From: Collybiopsis luxurians FD-317 M1
Taxonomy: Eukaryota > Basidiomycota > Agaricomycetes > Agaricales > Omphalotaceae
DNA: 64,000 nucleotides
NCBI GenBank assembly: GCA_000827265.1
Contig: KN834769.1
Coordinates: 729,824 to 793,823 of the forward strand
Direction: 5' to 3'
Made by a program: the position numbers and the translations under genes. The notes beneath the pieces are model-generated. The model saw nothing but the letters and a program-made list of their open reading frames with translations, had not been told where the DNA came from and searched no databases. This document shows positions 34,864 to 47,266 of the stretch, piece after piece. How positions within the stretch are numbered: the stretch's first letter is position 1; the number at the start of each line of letters is the position of its first letter.

Positions 34864-37626
34864 TTATCTTGGGTGAAATAAAGGAAGCGGATGAGCCTAA
34901 AATCGACATTGTTGGGTCTATTAAGTTGAAACGGAAGACTGGGAAGGACCTACCTCGGTATTAAAAACTACATCTGCAAATGCAAAATTTAGTGGAATAT
35001 CCCTCGCGAGCGTTAACTCTGCAAGACGTACCTTGTAACGGGAGAACATCCGAATCACAGAAGGTAAGATATAAGTATTTGAGCGTTTCGCTCTACAAGG
35101 GTCCGGTTGGAGGAGGCGGAAAAGCAGTTACAAATTAGCAAGAAGGTCATTCAAGAAACGAGTCCGTGCTCTACGCGGCGTACTTACCAAGAAAAATGTT
35201 TCTTGCTTGTCTACCCACTTAACCGGAAGTTGATCTACGTCCAGAATTGTAGCATATCCACCTGTAGGTATTCGAGCGTGCTTTTCGATGGACGAAAAGA
35301 TGCTCCATGCCCACTCGCGATACCGGGTATCGCCGGTGAGTCGATGAGCAATGAACAGTGATTCTACGATTTCTGGCCTATGGAACGGGAGATTTGGGAG
35401 TTGTAATGAGTCTAAGTGGTTTGAAAGGTGAACATTACAAACCTGAGCATGTATCGTGCTTCATATGGGGATCGGTTTCCCTTTATGAACCTACCGCGGC
35501 GGTAGTCAGAGGTGATGGAAACGGAACACCAACAAATCAACCCGCCTACCTCCCAGGGATGAACCAGTCTCTACGGTGCAGATAATTCTCGTCGTCCACG
35601 GATCGGAATTGCGCAATCTCAGGCGCCAGCCCGCTAACCCCCCAGGTCTCTTTAGTACATAAGAGAAAATCTGAAATGCGGACGCTCACGTTTGTGTATC
35701 ATGCGTACTCATACATCCTTCCAAAAAATCTATCCCCATCTTCCAATCTCTCAATCCTCGCGAGGTGAGTTCTTCCGGTCGTGGAGGCACGGACACTTTG
35801 TGAGGGCCATTTCGAGACCCAGAAGTTACAGCTCCGAGCATGAGTGATCCTGCCAGGAAGCAGACGAGGTGTTCTTGTCTGTAGCCTGGGACCCAATCGC
35901 TGCGAAACATCAATAGTGAGTATCACGTACAAGCGTGATAGCAATTGTCATAGAGAGAAATTCCTGAAAGCTTACATTGATGAGAGATCGGATAAGCGTG
36001 CTCCTTGGGGATTGAGTTCAGCCATAAAAGTCAAATGTTCGTCTGGTGTTCGCTTGAGGAGGTTATCGGCAATCCCATCCACCGCGTCGTCGTACATCTG
36101 GAACAGGATAGTAATTGGATGGTGAGATTGAGTGCAGAAAGGTACAAAGCTGACCTTCTGGTAAACCGTTTCCTGCATATTAGTCTGCAAATATTGTTTC
36201 CTGTCACAGGTGTAAGACAGCAGTCATCTTAGAGTGAGGAAAAAATGCGTGCTGACAATAAATATTCGTAGTACGAGTCCGCTAATGATCCCAGCCGTAT
36301 ATTCGAGGTTTGGAAAGTCCCTGCGTTGATCCTATCAGAACGAAATGTCAATTCACTTGTGAGACGTTCCGCTCGGGCTAACGACGAATACAAACCTGAT
36401 CCTCGTGGGTACCAAACCCTTCACACTCTTCCCCAAGTCCTTCTGTGCTTCCCTAAACACGTCTATCGCTCGTTCGGCTTTTACCCAGAATGACTTGTTC
36501 CCCGTAAGTTCAGATAAATACTTGAATTCCAATTGCAGCGATCCGGCTTCTGCAGGGCTAGTAGTATATCCATATTGAGGCTCATCAGGTTCTCCGAGAT
36601 TGATAGTGGGCTGAGGAAGACCGGAAGTCGAGTTGAAGGCGCCTAAGAGACGGTTACCGAGGTCGGACGCGTGATAAAGGTAGAGAGGGTCAGCAGTGAG
36701 GTAGTGTGCGGATAGTAGACCTCCTAGGACTCGGATTGTTGTCTGCGAACGGTACACTATTAGATGATCTGGTAGTTACTTTAAGCAAATAAGGCGCACC
36801 TCAAAAGTCGAATAAGCAGAATTGGAATGGTTAAATGAAAGTTCGGTCTCGATCCACCGGCGAGCCACCTCGTATTCCGATTCCAGCCCCATCAAAAACA
36901 TTGTATCGATTGCATCCACTATCGTGTATCCAATTCCTCCTCCTCTGGTGAAATTCTTTCCTTTGCCACTGATGGGGAAATATTCGTCGTATCCAAATGC
37001 GTCCCGGACTGGTTCCCGTTGGGTGGGCATGAATTAACGCCACGTCAGGGATGAGAATGGACAATAGGTAACTAAATTATTTTTGGTAACTCACCGTAGG
37101 CATTCCATGCGTGCTAAGAATGAAAGAAAACGGATTGAGCCTATGCGAACTAGGTTAAATATAGAAGCCTCGCATTAGTACCTTGAACGCTGCCACGATT
37201 GCTTCCTTCTTCTCATCATCTGCTCCCATCGAAGAGGAAGACCCGGAAAAGTAGCGAAAATCTTCCGGAGATATCTCGGGGGAAAAGGGAGATGGCTTTG
37301 AAGGCGATTCGTACGAGAGAGAGGAGTCGGGGTCGTCAAAGATCCACGGTCGTTGAGGGGGTGAAGAGGGGAATTTAAACAAGCTTAGTTTCAGCTGTTC
37401 GGGGAACCAGATTGACTGCTTTGTTGGCGTTGGAGATAATGAATACGTTTTTTTGCGAGAATTCGATGTAGGCGGTACATACTGTGTAAGCGATAAGGCC
37501 GACGATGATCAAAATCACCAGGAGAGCAAAGGTAAGTGTCTGAGAGGATTTACGATCTGAGAAGAAGTAATGGCGTGTTCGGTCAGTAGTCCTCCACTTT
37601 GATCGGGGAGGTTACTTACGCCTCAT
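34864..37626 (-). CDS. class I alpha-1,2-mannosidase (GH47), type II membrane protein
   Basis: About 14 exons with consistent phases, giving roughly 620-640 residues. The first exon is only seven bases (ATG AGG C, 37626-37620). A short cytoplasmic end and one membrane helix (TFALLVILIIVGLIAYT) precede a Pro/Ser stem. The catalytic domain starts at HAWNAYVRDAFGYDEY and continues through GGGIGYTIVDAIDTMFLMGL, LADSYYEYLLKQYL, HLVCFLAGSLMLGA, TGLAPEI, RYMLRPEIVESLF and ETLKYLYL. It ends with FNTEAHPL, whose Thr is known in the family to bind the catalytic calcium. GH47 enzymes trim mannose from N-glycans in the ER or Golgi. The gene converges with the MFS gene; its 5' end has two broken duplicates at 29815-30640. 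Confidence 0.9.
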
Positions 37627-38377
37627 TGTGGCTCGGATAGTAGCCAAAGATGTTGGAGGGCTACTAGATTCAGCGGAGGACCGGAAATCAGCCTATAGTG
37701 CGAGGAAAGAGATTATATACGTACTCAAGCCTGGCAGGCTGTCAGTATTTCCCTAGTTTTTCTTGGCAATCCCGTTTCGCCGGTAACGGTACGGGCTATA
37801 TACGTTGATGCAGTATCCGTCCTAGTACCCGTGCACATACTTGGACATACAAGGCAGTGACGGGCAACTCATTTGCCCGAATATATAGCGAGATTGAGCA
37901 GCCATCAGCGACATGGCGACCTTACTTAACCTGAAGCAGCATTAGCCCCCCTGTTTACAGTATCGAGTCTAGATTCATATTTCGGATCCAAAAGCGAGGG
38001 CGTTTGATACTATATGTATGCTCCTGTTCGTATCTCGTACAGGACAGCGGTCACTTGTAAGCCTGTAACCTTCTATTTGTAGCCGCATTATGCGAGACGT
38101 CTGACGTTGAGCGCTTGGTTGAGCGAGCAGCCCTAGTCAACGAGCGGCGTTCAAAAGATCAGGATTCAGAAGAAAGAAAGGTCACCTTCATGTGAACTAT
38201 GCCTGGAACGGCTATTCGAAGGTGAACGCGCGAACGCGTTATTTGTGGTCGCGTGCATGGGAAACTAGCGGGCACGTGATGATCCGGCAGGCAATACAAC
38301 ACCAGCCTTCCCGAGAATTGCGACGGTTTTGGTTCCTTACCATCAATCGCCTTTGCAGTTGACGCTCTGCAACGACA
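37627..38377. promoter_or_regulatory. divergent intergenic region between GH47 and Sds3-like genes
   Basis: About 750 bp separate two genes read in opposite directions, so both promoters must lie here. I see no clear TATA box on either side and no open frame worth calling. Confidence 0.5.
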
Positions 38378-39476
38378 ATGAACTTTGGATACGCCAATCA
38401 CCAGTCAGCATCGTTCTCAGGACCATCTAAAGTCCATGGCAAGCTACAAATATTTCTGGAATTCGTCGCAAAAGTCTAATTAACCAGTTTTCAGGACCCT
38501 TCGACGACGGTAAAAAGGAGAGGAGGAGAAAGGATCTATCCGGAAAAGTAGGGAAAGAAATTAGCGACAGAAGAGAAGAGTGAGTGTCAAGCCATTGCTA
38601 TTGCTGGCGAATAGCTCTAACGAAATCTTTCACTGAATAGTAGTCGACATTATAACGAGAGCATAGCCGCGTTAATAAACACATCAGTTGATTTATCGAG
38701 GAAACCTGATTCTGTATCAATCTATAACCTCCGCCTGCTTCCAATCTCTCTCGAACGCTCTGCCTTGCTGTATCAGTATGAACTCGAAGAGGCTTATGGT
38801 CTAGAGCGTGCACAGACGGCGTATGATGAAGAACGACTCCGCGTCGAAGACGAATGGAAAAAGGGTAGAGACCGTGTACGGGAACGTCTAATGGAGGGTA
38901 TCGAAGAACGAAGGCGAAGAGCAAGGGAAGACAAAGAAGGAGAGGGAACTTCTGCCGGTTAGTCGTGTTTTCTGTCCATGATCTAACTAGATTTTTTTAA
39001 AATGATTTTCGATTCCAGATGCCACTTTGGATTCTCAGTCGCGACCTCACATTACTCGGAAACTGCGAAACAAAATAGGCACTTCGCCTCCGCCCACACC
39101 CGGAGCCCCGGGCTCTGGTACGTTCCCGAACGCGACACCAGGGGCTATAAGCAGCCTCCCTATAACCTCCGGCCCATTTTTAAATCCCCACTCACTCTCC
39201 GTCGATGAAATTCCTTCACCGTTTCCGCTCCCTCTAACATCCACCGTAATACCCACCGGGTCCGGAGGTGCTTCCGGTACAGCCGGTACAACCTCAACGG
39301 GCGGGAGACGAAAGCCAAAGGGCAGCGGTACGCACCAGAGCCAGGCTATTGGGGGCCTGGGGAAGAGTTTGGCGATGCTCAGCTCGTCGAGGGAGACGGA
39401 GATTGAGGCGGATTTGGGAGAAATTAGACGTGGAAACAAACGGAGGCGAGCTGCCGTGGTGGGGAGCGCTAAGTGA
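38378..39476 (+). CDS. Sds3-like subunit of an Rpd3-type histone deacetylase complex
   Basis: Four exons: 38378-38438, 38495-38579, 38641-38957 and 39019-39476; 306 residues, phases consistent. The first intron needs a GC donor (CATG|GCAAGC); the GT-donor alternative breaks the frame. After a short N-terminus comes a basic KKERRRKDLSGKVGKEISDRRE segment (positions about 25-45), then YNLRLLPISLERSALL and a long charged coiled coil, as in fungal Sds3/Dep1-like proteins, then HITRKLRNKIGTSPPPTPG, a low-complexity stretch, and a basic end EADLGEIRRGNKRRR. In yeast such proteins hold together the Rpd3-Sin3 repressor complex. The family call rests on pattern memory; function is inferred. Decayed duplicates lie at 46840-47010 and 54120-54660. 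Confidence 0.6.
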
Positions 39477-40640
39477 TTGTTGGTATGTTGACTCTCATCG
39501 TTGAGGTTTTAGAAAGGATATTAATGTTGATCCCGTGGACAGTTGTATACGTACCGAGGACTCATTAATCTAGTACGGTTTCATGGTACTAATTTTGCAC
39601 ATTCTCTCCCGAAGCTTTCCGTTCGGTCCCGACATACCTGTCTTGGACGAATTCGGTTAGCGTTGTTTCTTGCAGAGCGTTCATTCCGGCTGACCTCTCC
39701 GTGGCTTTGGCTCCACTCGTGAAAGGGCTCCTTCAATGTCCCAAGACTAGTAGTCGGGCAGATGCTCCTTGTCTCTTTCTCTTGCGTTCATCATCTTGGC
39801 CGGAGAGCCTTGTGACGTTCATTTCATGACCGAGTATGCTTGGTGTAAATGTGAATGGGTTCAGACGCGTAATCGCATGTCGGCTCAGCCTTTGACGGTA
39901 TCATTCGACGAGTGGATTTCTAGTTGGCTGGCCGACTCCTTCCTCTTTCGTGTTCTTTGGTGGCCGAATGAGGCTTGTTTGTGGTTTTAGTGTATGTCCA
40001 GTGGAGTTGGGGACATTCTGTCTGAGGCTCCGACGCTGTTGACCTACGGACCTCCAGTGATGGTCTTGCCTAGAAGCTGCTGCACAGCTGTTGCCGCGTC
40101 TGTAGAAGAGTATAGAAACAAAGAAATTGAAGCGTCGATCCATTCCGTGCTAATCCTGCGAAGCAAATTGGCCTGTCGGTCAACAGAGGGACACCTAATC
40201 TGTGGCCAGTCGCCATGCCTCTCTCTGGTATGAACTAAAACGTCTTCCGATAATGAATTCCTCGGTCCGCTTATAGAAATATCGGAGTCGACTCCGGGTC
40301 CTCATCACCTACAGACAGTGGTATTGTACGTCTGTGCATGTTTAAGAAGGCTAAAGAGGGGTGTTCTAGTGTACGGGTGGAAAATGTAAACTTAGAGGAT
40401 ATTTCATTTACATTTGTGCGGGAAGGAATTGCTACCTTCCTCCATGCCATTGCGATTAATTCATGTTCGAGTTATTCATGGAACCCCTTGCCTCGCGTAT
40501 CGACACTGTACCACTAGCGTCTATTCGAGCGCTTGACCTGTTAATGTTCAATTGTACTGTCTCGTGTCGTTCAAATCGTAACACATCACAGGGAAAAAAT
40601 AGGCTATCGCAGGTCACTTCGGCTTCTGTCGAGCTGATCT
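39477..40640. other. Sds3 downstream region, no supported gene
   Basis: Contains GTACCGAGGACTCATTAATCTAGTACGG (39554-39581), found again at 54637 after the Sds3 relic. Similarity continues in patches to about 40160 (matching about 55410), so the whole locus with its 3' flank was duplicated. CpG content is normal. Confidence 0.5.
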
Positions 40641-41421
40641 TTTAAGTCAGTTTTTGATTTTCACCAGCAGCAGCACCTGAAAAGTCTTGGTAAACAGGAG
40701 AATATACTATTAAGAAGTGTTATATAACACAGCTACTGTACCACATTTAATGCCTTGGCCTGCAGCAGTCTATGCTCAAATGTCAGAATTTTTACTGTGT
40801 GTCACAAGTCATACATGCATGTGTCAAATTCAGGATTCTGTCAATGCACTCACAACCTGTGTCAAATTGAACTTCAACTAAGCTACAAGTAGCCTTGATC
40901 AACCAGACTATACATGAAAACATGCTATCAAAATCAAAAAAGGATATAAATATAAGTGGAACATGAGTGAAATTGCTATGTGTGAAAGTGGGCCACCATG
41001 GTGCATGGCATGTACAGGTCAAAAAAAAATCTCAAGCGTTATTAAAGGCCTGTGAAAGTTAATCACCGGCAAGGAAACAGTAGAGTTTTCAAGTATCACA
41101 CTGTCATTACTGACAACAGTCTGGCAGGGTCACAACCCAAGGTCAGGGGTCAATCTTTTGACTCCTTCCATAGGGCTGGGTTGAGTCTATAGACATAGTT
41201 TGACCTCAGATTAAGTGTTTACCCTCATGGGGTCGGATTGGGCCAAGGATCAGCGATCCCTCCCTAACTCCAGATACCGTTAAATGAGTTGTGTATGTAT
41301 TCAATATGTATGGCATGTTATGATTTATAACTTATGGAAACAGTACAGTAGTACATTGTAATTTACCAGTACAGATAAGCTCAAATGATTTTGATGTACA
41401 TTTAAAACTCAGTCAATGGTA

Positions 41422-44400
41422 TCACTGGTGTATATGGGCTTGAAGATACTGAGCAAGTTCAACATGTCCATTCTGCACAGCAAGAAACAATGGAGTCTCC
41501 TCTGTTTCTGAGAGAGCATTAATGGTGGATTTGGCCTTCAACAAGAGGCGAGTAACCTCAAGATGGCCTCTGTTTGCTGCCCAATGCAGTGGGGTCCAAT
41601 TCTGCTTATCTAGAGCATCAGCAGTGGCCTTGCTCTTTAGGAGAAGGCTGACAATATCAACATGGCCTTTCCATGTTGCCCAGTGCAGTGGAGTCTCGTG
41701 ATCCTTGTTTAGAGCATCAACAGTACCATTGCTGTCTAAGAGAAGGCAAGCGATGTCAACATGACCAAACCCTGCTGCAAAATGCAGCGGGGTCTGATTG
41801 TCCTTGTCTAGGGCATCAACAGTGGCTTTGCTCTCTAAGAGAAGGCAAGCAATGTCAACATGACCAAGCCCTGCTGCAAAATGCAGTGGGGTCTGATTGT
41901 CCTTATCTAGGGCATCAACAGTGGCTTTGCTCTCTAAAAGGAGACGGGCAACCTCAACATGGTTGGCCCATGCTACAAAATGCAGCGGGGTCCGATTGGG
42001 GTTGGTAAAAGCATCAGCATTTGCCTTGCTCTGTAAAAGAAGGTGGGCAACCTCAATATGGCCTTCCACTGCTGCAAAATGCAGTGGGGTCATATTGTCT
42101 TTGTTTACAGCATCAACAGCAGCCTTATGGTCTAATAACAGGTGGGCCACCTCAACATGACTTTTCCCTGCTGCAAAATGCAGTGGGGTTTGATTGTCCT
42201 TGTCTAGAGCATCAACAGTGGCCTTGCTCCTTAAAAGAAGGAGGGCAACCTCAACATGGCCTGCTTCTGCTGCCAAATGCAGTGGGGTCTGGTTCTTCTT
42301 ATTTGGAGCATCAATAATGGTCTTGCTTTCTAAAAGAAGGCAGGCAACCTCAACATGACCTCCCATTGCTGCCAAATGCAGTGGGGTCTGATTGTCCTTG
42401 TCCAGAGCATCAACAGTGGTGTTGCTCTCCAAGAGCAGATTGGCAACCTCAGCATGGCCTGCCCCTGCTGCAAAGTGCAGTGAGGTCCGACTGTCCTTGT
42501 CTAGAGCATCAACATTGGCATTGTTCTTCAAAAGAAGGTGGACAACCTCAATATGGCCTTCCAATGCTGCAAAATGCAGTGGAGTCATATTGTCTTTGTT
42601 TAGAGTATCAATGGTGGCATTATTCTTCAAAAGAATGTGAGCAATCTCAGCATGGCCTTCCACCGCTGCAAAATGCAGTGGGGTCTCATTGTCTTTGTCT
42701 GGAGCATCAACAGTAGCCTGGCTCTCCATAAAAAGGCAGACAATATCAACATAGCCTTCCACTGCTGCAAAATGTAGTGGAGTCTGATTGTCCTTGTTTA
42801 GAGCATCAACAGTGGCCTTGCTGTCTAAGAGAAGGCTGGCAATCTCAATGTGGCCTGTTACAGCTGAATGGTGCAGTGGGGTCCAATTTTCATTTCCCCG
42901 GGCATCCACAGCTGCATTGCCCTTTAGAAGGCAGCGGACAACTTTAATGTGACCACCTTTTGAAGCAACACAAAGAGCAGTCCCATGAAGACCACCTGGG
43001 CTGTCAATAATTCCTCGAAATGCTGTCAACCATTCCTGTACATATGCTAGCTTCCCTAAAATGGCAGCACAGTAGAGTGCTCGGGCATTTTCATCATATC
43101 TCCTGTCATGGACTTCTGCCTGACGCCATTCAACAATGTGTTTTGAAGACTGTGGTGCAAGCAGTTTGTGCAGTGATCCATTCAGAGCTGAAGCTGCAAA
43201 GCTATGAGAGTTGACCATATGATCCAACCAGTAGTTTACTACATAAGAACTTAAAGGCAGGAATTGTAATCCTGAGATGCACAGAAGGTTGCTAATGCAC
43301 AATTTGGCCAGGGTTGTATGAGTCTTCTGTGGTCCAAGCTTGTAAGCTTCTATGCAATCCTTGAATTCAAATAGTCTTGTATGGACAAGTGTGCAAATTG
43401 CACAATCTTTGACAATTTCTGCTCCTCATGTACATTTACAATTTGGATCAAACTGGAGCAAGTCTTCAGCAATCTATCCTCTACATCACGCACACAGTAT
43501 TTTGGATTGAGAATAATGTCTCCATTTTGTCGGAAATCAACTATGAAAACCTCCGCTAGCTCCTGCAGTGAAAGTGGACACTTAGCATATGCTAGGCATT
43601 CAAAAATGTGCAAAGCAAATTGCCTGTTGGGAACATCAACATTCTCAAGGATACACAGATATGTATCATTGAGGGAACTTGGTAGGCTGTCCAGTAATCC
43701 TTTAACAGCTAGTGATAGGCAAGAGCACAAGGCCTCCATCTGTAGGCTAGCAAGAAGAAACCTAACAAAATTTTCAGGAAATAATTTTAAATTTGAGGAC
43801 ATGTATTACTGTTACTTACATTCCATCAGCTTTGGAAGTCAAGCATTCTTTCACAGTTTTCTTTAGGGATATGGGCCATTCCTCCATCATTGATATTTCT
43901 CCTGAAATATAATGTTGTATATCATAAGTGTGATCATTTGTTTTGTCCAGATCAAGCTCATAAAAAACAACTTGATTTGAAAGATTAACTGAGAGACGGA
44001 CATTGGATAACAAGACTTTCTTGATGTCTTGCTCTAGACGACTGGTAACAAGTAGATGAAGCCCCTCATTTTTGCACGCAATAAGTTTCCGTAGAATCAG
44101 GAGAAGTTCTTTGTCCCTTCTAAATTTTGGATATTCATCAAGGGCATCACAGACTAGATGGACACTAGGTAAGGCTTGTAGCATTAATTTTATGCATTCA
44201 AATAATAGTCCATCATTGGGATGATCAAGACAGCTATTGTGGTGGTCCTCATAGAATTGGGTCAGGAGGGTATTGCAAGTTGAAGATCGGGATGCCAGTT
44301 GAGAGACTGGGGTGGCCAAAAGTCCATAGACTGTCTGCCTGGCTGGATCATGAAAGTCAAAATAAAAGAATGCCAGTCCCGGCTCTGTCATCAGTGCTTC

Positions 44401-45661
44401 GATGGCTGATGAGCTGCACAGCATTCTAGATTACTTGGTGTATACACCAGACCACAGGAATGCTCACCATAGGACACTTTTTCCACTTCCAGCTATAAGA
44501 GAAAAATTTTAAAGAAAATATTAAAAAGAGAAAAAGGGTCATATGCTTTCCATAGATCCAAAGAACATTGTTTGTTGCTTGCTTCCACTGAGAAAACTTG
44601 GAATCTTGCTTTAAAAACCAGGTGCCAGTACTCTTTTTCTGTGCCTTGCAGATAGTATCATGGTACTGGGAAACACTAGGTGGTGATAACCATTTTCTGC
44701 TTCATTCATCCACTGGAAATACAGCATAAGATTAAGGCTGAGCAGCATCAATAAGATGATCCTTACATTGCATTGCATCAATGTGGTTTACCTCTTTATG
44801 CATGTCTACAATCCGCATCAATAGCTCTCTGTTTGTCAGCTTATCTAGGTTTTTGAGTGCTTCCTGAACCTTCTTGTCTCCAGATAGAGACTTCATAAAA
44901 TCCTCTGCAATAAATCTGGACTCCATGTATGGCAACAAGATTAATCAGCACTTACTAGAGTGCCTTGAAAATGCATGCCATTGTTTCTTCAAATGGCGGT
45001 CTTGATATGATGTAAGAAAACCAACAACATTAATAATTTGAATGAGAATCTGGATATATATGTCTCGCATTGCAGGGCTAGGTGTGCAATCTGATCCAAA
45101 GTGTGATTCTATTTGAATGAAAGCATCATGTAGCTTCTTTGAGAGTTCTTCGAGTGCATCGTACACCTCAGTTACGCTCTTGGCTGCCTGCAATTCAGTG
45201 TGAGAAGTTGCTGACCTGGACTGGTATTGACTACACACTGTAAACAGGAGCCCAAAAGCAACAAAAACAGCCTTGCCTCCAGGGACACTCTTATGCACTG
45301 TCAAAATAAAGCTTACTATACTTGGAGAGTCACATACTGCAGCATTCGCAGCCTCCCCTGCTATATCATTGAGCAACTAAACAATGTGCACAACTGGCTT
45401 GAGCACGGCTCGCATCTTCTCACCCCTTTTTTGAAAAGTTTTGAGATCCTTTGTTTAAGTTTCAAGGACTCGGACTACATTGTCCACAGAGGAGCAGTCA
45501 GCAAATTGGGCCATCTGAGCTTGGCTGATTTCACGACCAGTCTGTTCCTTGTAGTTTGCAAGTGCCTTTGTCCATAGGTCTTCAAAGCTATTTGGTGGAA
45601 TGATGTTTGTGTTCATTGTAGACCCAGCAGGAGTAATAGGGAAGCTTTGGCATTCAGTCAT
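41422..45661 (-). pseudogene. STAND/NLR-like gene 1 (Goodbye-NACHT-ankyrin), inactivated
   Basis: Same architecture as the intact gene at 47267-51041: Goodbye-type N-terminal domain (45661 to about 44740), NACHT with P-loop AGSGKSVL (about 44490) and Walker-B-like VHLVCDALDE, winged-helix region, and 16 ankyrin repeats. Two lesions are visible by comparison. A Gln codon after VVRVLET is TAA (45455-45457), a C-to-T change. A one-base deletion near 43363-43369 (TTGAATTC against TTGGAAGTC on the plus strand) shifts the frame between the winged helix and the ankyrin array. The ankyrin frame itself is open for 626 codons. CpG is almost absent. The deletion could be an assembly error, but the stop cannot be explained that way as easily. 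Confidence 0.82.
41427..42995 (-). repeat. 16 tandem 99-bp ankyrin repeats
   Basis: Each unit is 33 codons with the pattern DNQTPLHFAA..GHVE.A.LLLESKATVDALDK. Neighbouring units are nearly identical in places (for example the units GLGHVDIACLLLES and GFGHVDIACLLLDS), with variation mostly at the residues after PLHFAA, which line the ankyrin concave face. Confidence 0.9.
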
Positions 45662-46129
45662 GACCGTCTTGAAAAGAGCTGTAGATAAAGCTGTGCAAAA
45701 AGCTACCCTACTATCTTTTCAGTGTCATCGGATCTTCTGTTGAATGATTAACTGTTGCCTCATGCCCTTCTGGTCTGAAATGTAATTCAAGTTATATTAT
45801 AGCTTTCCCTCATCCTTTGATGTTGCTTACTGGGTCAAGAATAGTATCCACCGATGGCCAGATCTGTTTTGAATTGTTGTGTTCATTCCACTCGAGATCA
45901 ATGTTGATGAAGTCCTCACCTCAAACCAGCAACCTCATCCTTGAACTTGTGTTCCTTCTATTGACACTAAGTATCATTGGCAGAGATAAATAAAAAAAAC
46001 AACTCCTTTACATAGTCTGGCATCCACTAGTTGCATTCCATGCCCAATGCTTAGTTACAAAGAACCAATAAGTAGCTCCATTTCATCTGCAGTGGCATCT
46101 TTGGCCTTGTGCTTAGCATTGAGCTGCCT

Positions 46130-47010
46130 CAGGCTCTTCTGGCCTATCTCACCCGATCCTCAAAAAGGCTGCCAGATGTGATTACACTCTTCAAGAAAGT
46201 CCGCATACTCCTTTGGAAGTTGAGATGAGGTGGAACTGGGAACAGAATATGAGAGGGGATGGTAGAGGCTGAAGAAGATGAATCCGGCAACCTGCTAATT
46301 ACCGAGAGCAAGTCCATAGTTGGCAATGCTGGCGTTCTTGAATTGACACACTTGACAGGAAAAATTTGAGCAATCTGTGGCAAGTCAGATGAATTAGCAA
46401 GAGCGTGTGTCTGATTTAGCTTGACTGGCCACTTCTACATTGACCTCTGAAGTAATGGCCAGACAGAGGTAAAGATCAGTCTGGCATCTCTTTGTGGACA
46501 TAAGTCTTTCTTATCAAAGGGGGAGACAGGATGATAGGGAGTCTGGCTTCATGTGATACAGATGAAAACAGTCAACTCACTGACAGTTGCAATGAAGCAC
46601 TAGAAACCCTTGAAGCCTTGCCCCCTTGAAGCTGCAAATCCCTCATTCCTCTGAAATCTGCTTTGCAGTCATGTCGAATTTTGAATATCTGAATTCCAGT
46701 CTAGTTGCGCTGAGTCATACTCACTGTTGCCAGGATACTGTGCAGCTGGCTTGGGGATGTTTCAACAAGGTGAAGGTCAAAAAGCTGCGCATCTGGTCAT
46801 GTGTGGCAGTCCATACACTTTCTTGATTCCAAACTGACAATGAGGATGAAGTTTCTCACCAAGTTGTAAGGACCTTTTTATGAGCAGGGAAGAGAAATCA
46901 AAGTTCATGAAGAGTGAGTGTCAAGTTGTTGTTACTGCTAGCAAAAGGCTCTAACAAAATCTTTCACTGAATAGCAGTTGACATTTGAAGAAATCGGACT
47001 TTATAATCTC
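46130..47010. pseudogene. duplicated flank with Sds3-gene relic, CpG-poor copy
   Basis: 46130-46840 matches 53400-54110, and 46840-47010 matches 54120-54290 and, further off, the Sds3 exons at 38480-38740. Where the copy at 54200 reads TCGCCGGCGAAAGGCTCTAA, this copy reads ACTGCTAGCAAAAGGCTCTA, i.e. CpG is replaced. On the minus strand both copies carry a frame beginning near PTMDLLSV, which I do not recognise. Confidence 0.6.
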
Positions 47011-47266
47011 CCCCTGCTTCCAGTTTCTTGAATGCAACTTCTATGCTAGACTGGTTGTATACTTATCCAAAATCCATCATGATGGCATTACATAGTTGTG
47101 GATATTTGATATTTATAAAGAAACCTCAAAAGAAGTATGAGTAAATAGTTTCATTTGTGTTCTAACAAGAAATGAATAATTCTGTATATACTTATCCTGC
47201 CCTGGCCTAGGCTATCTGAACTGTAGCTGGAGCTTTTGAGCTTGCCCCCAGACCCCAGCTGGCACA
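47011..47266. other. spacer downstream of NLR gene 2
   Basis: AT-rich, CpG-poor, no frame worth calling. Confidence 0.4.

Noticed and set aside
19274..38000. A biosynthetic gene cluster (flavin reductase, MFS, hydrolases)
   Set aside because: No core synthase is present, and the genes belong to separate cell-wall, glycan and transport roles.
41673..42716. Several overlapping plus-strand open frames of 80-116 codons across the ankyrin arrays (also 47370-48275)
   Set aside because: They are antisense shadows of the 99-bp ankyrin repeats; their own repeats only mirror the sense strand.
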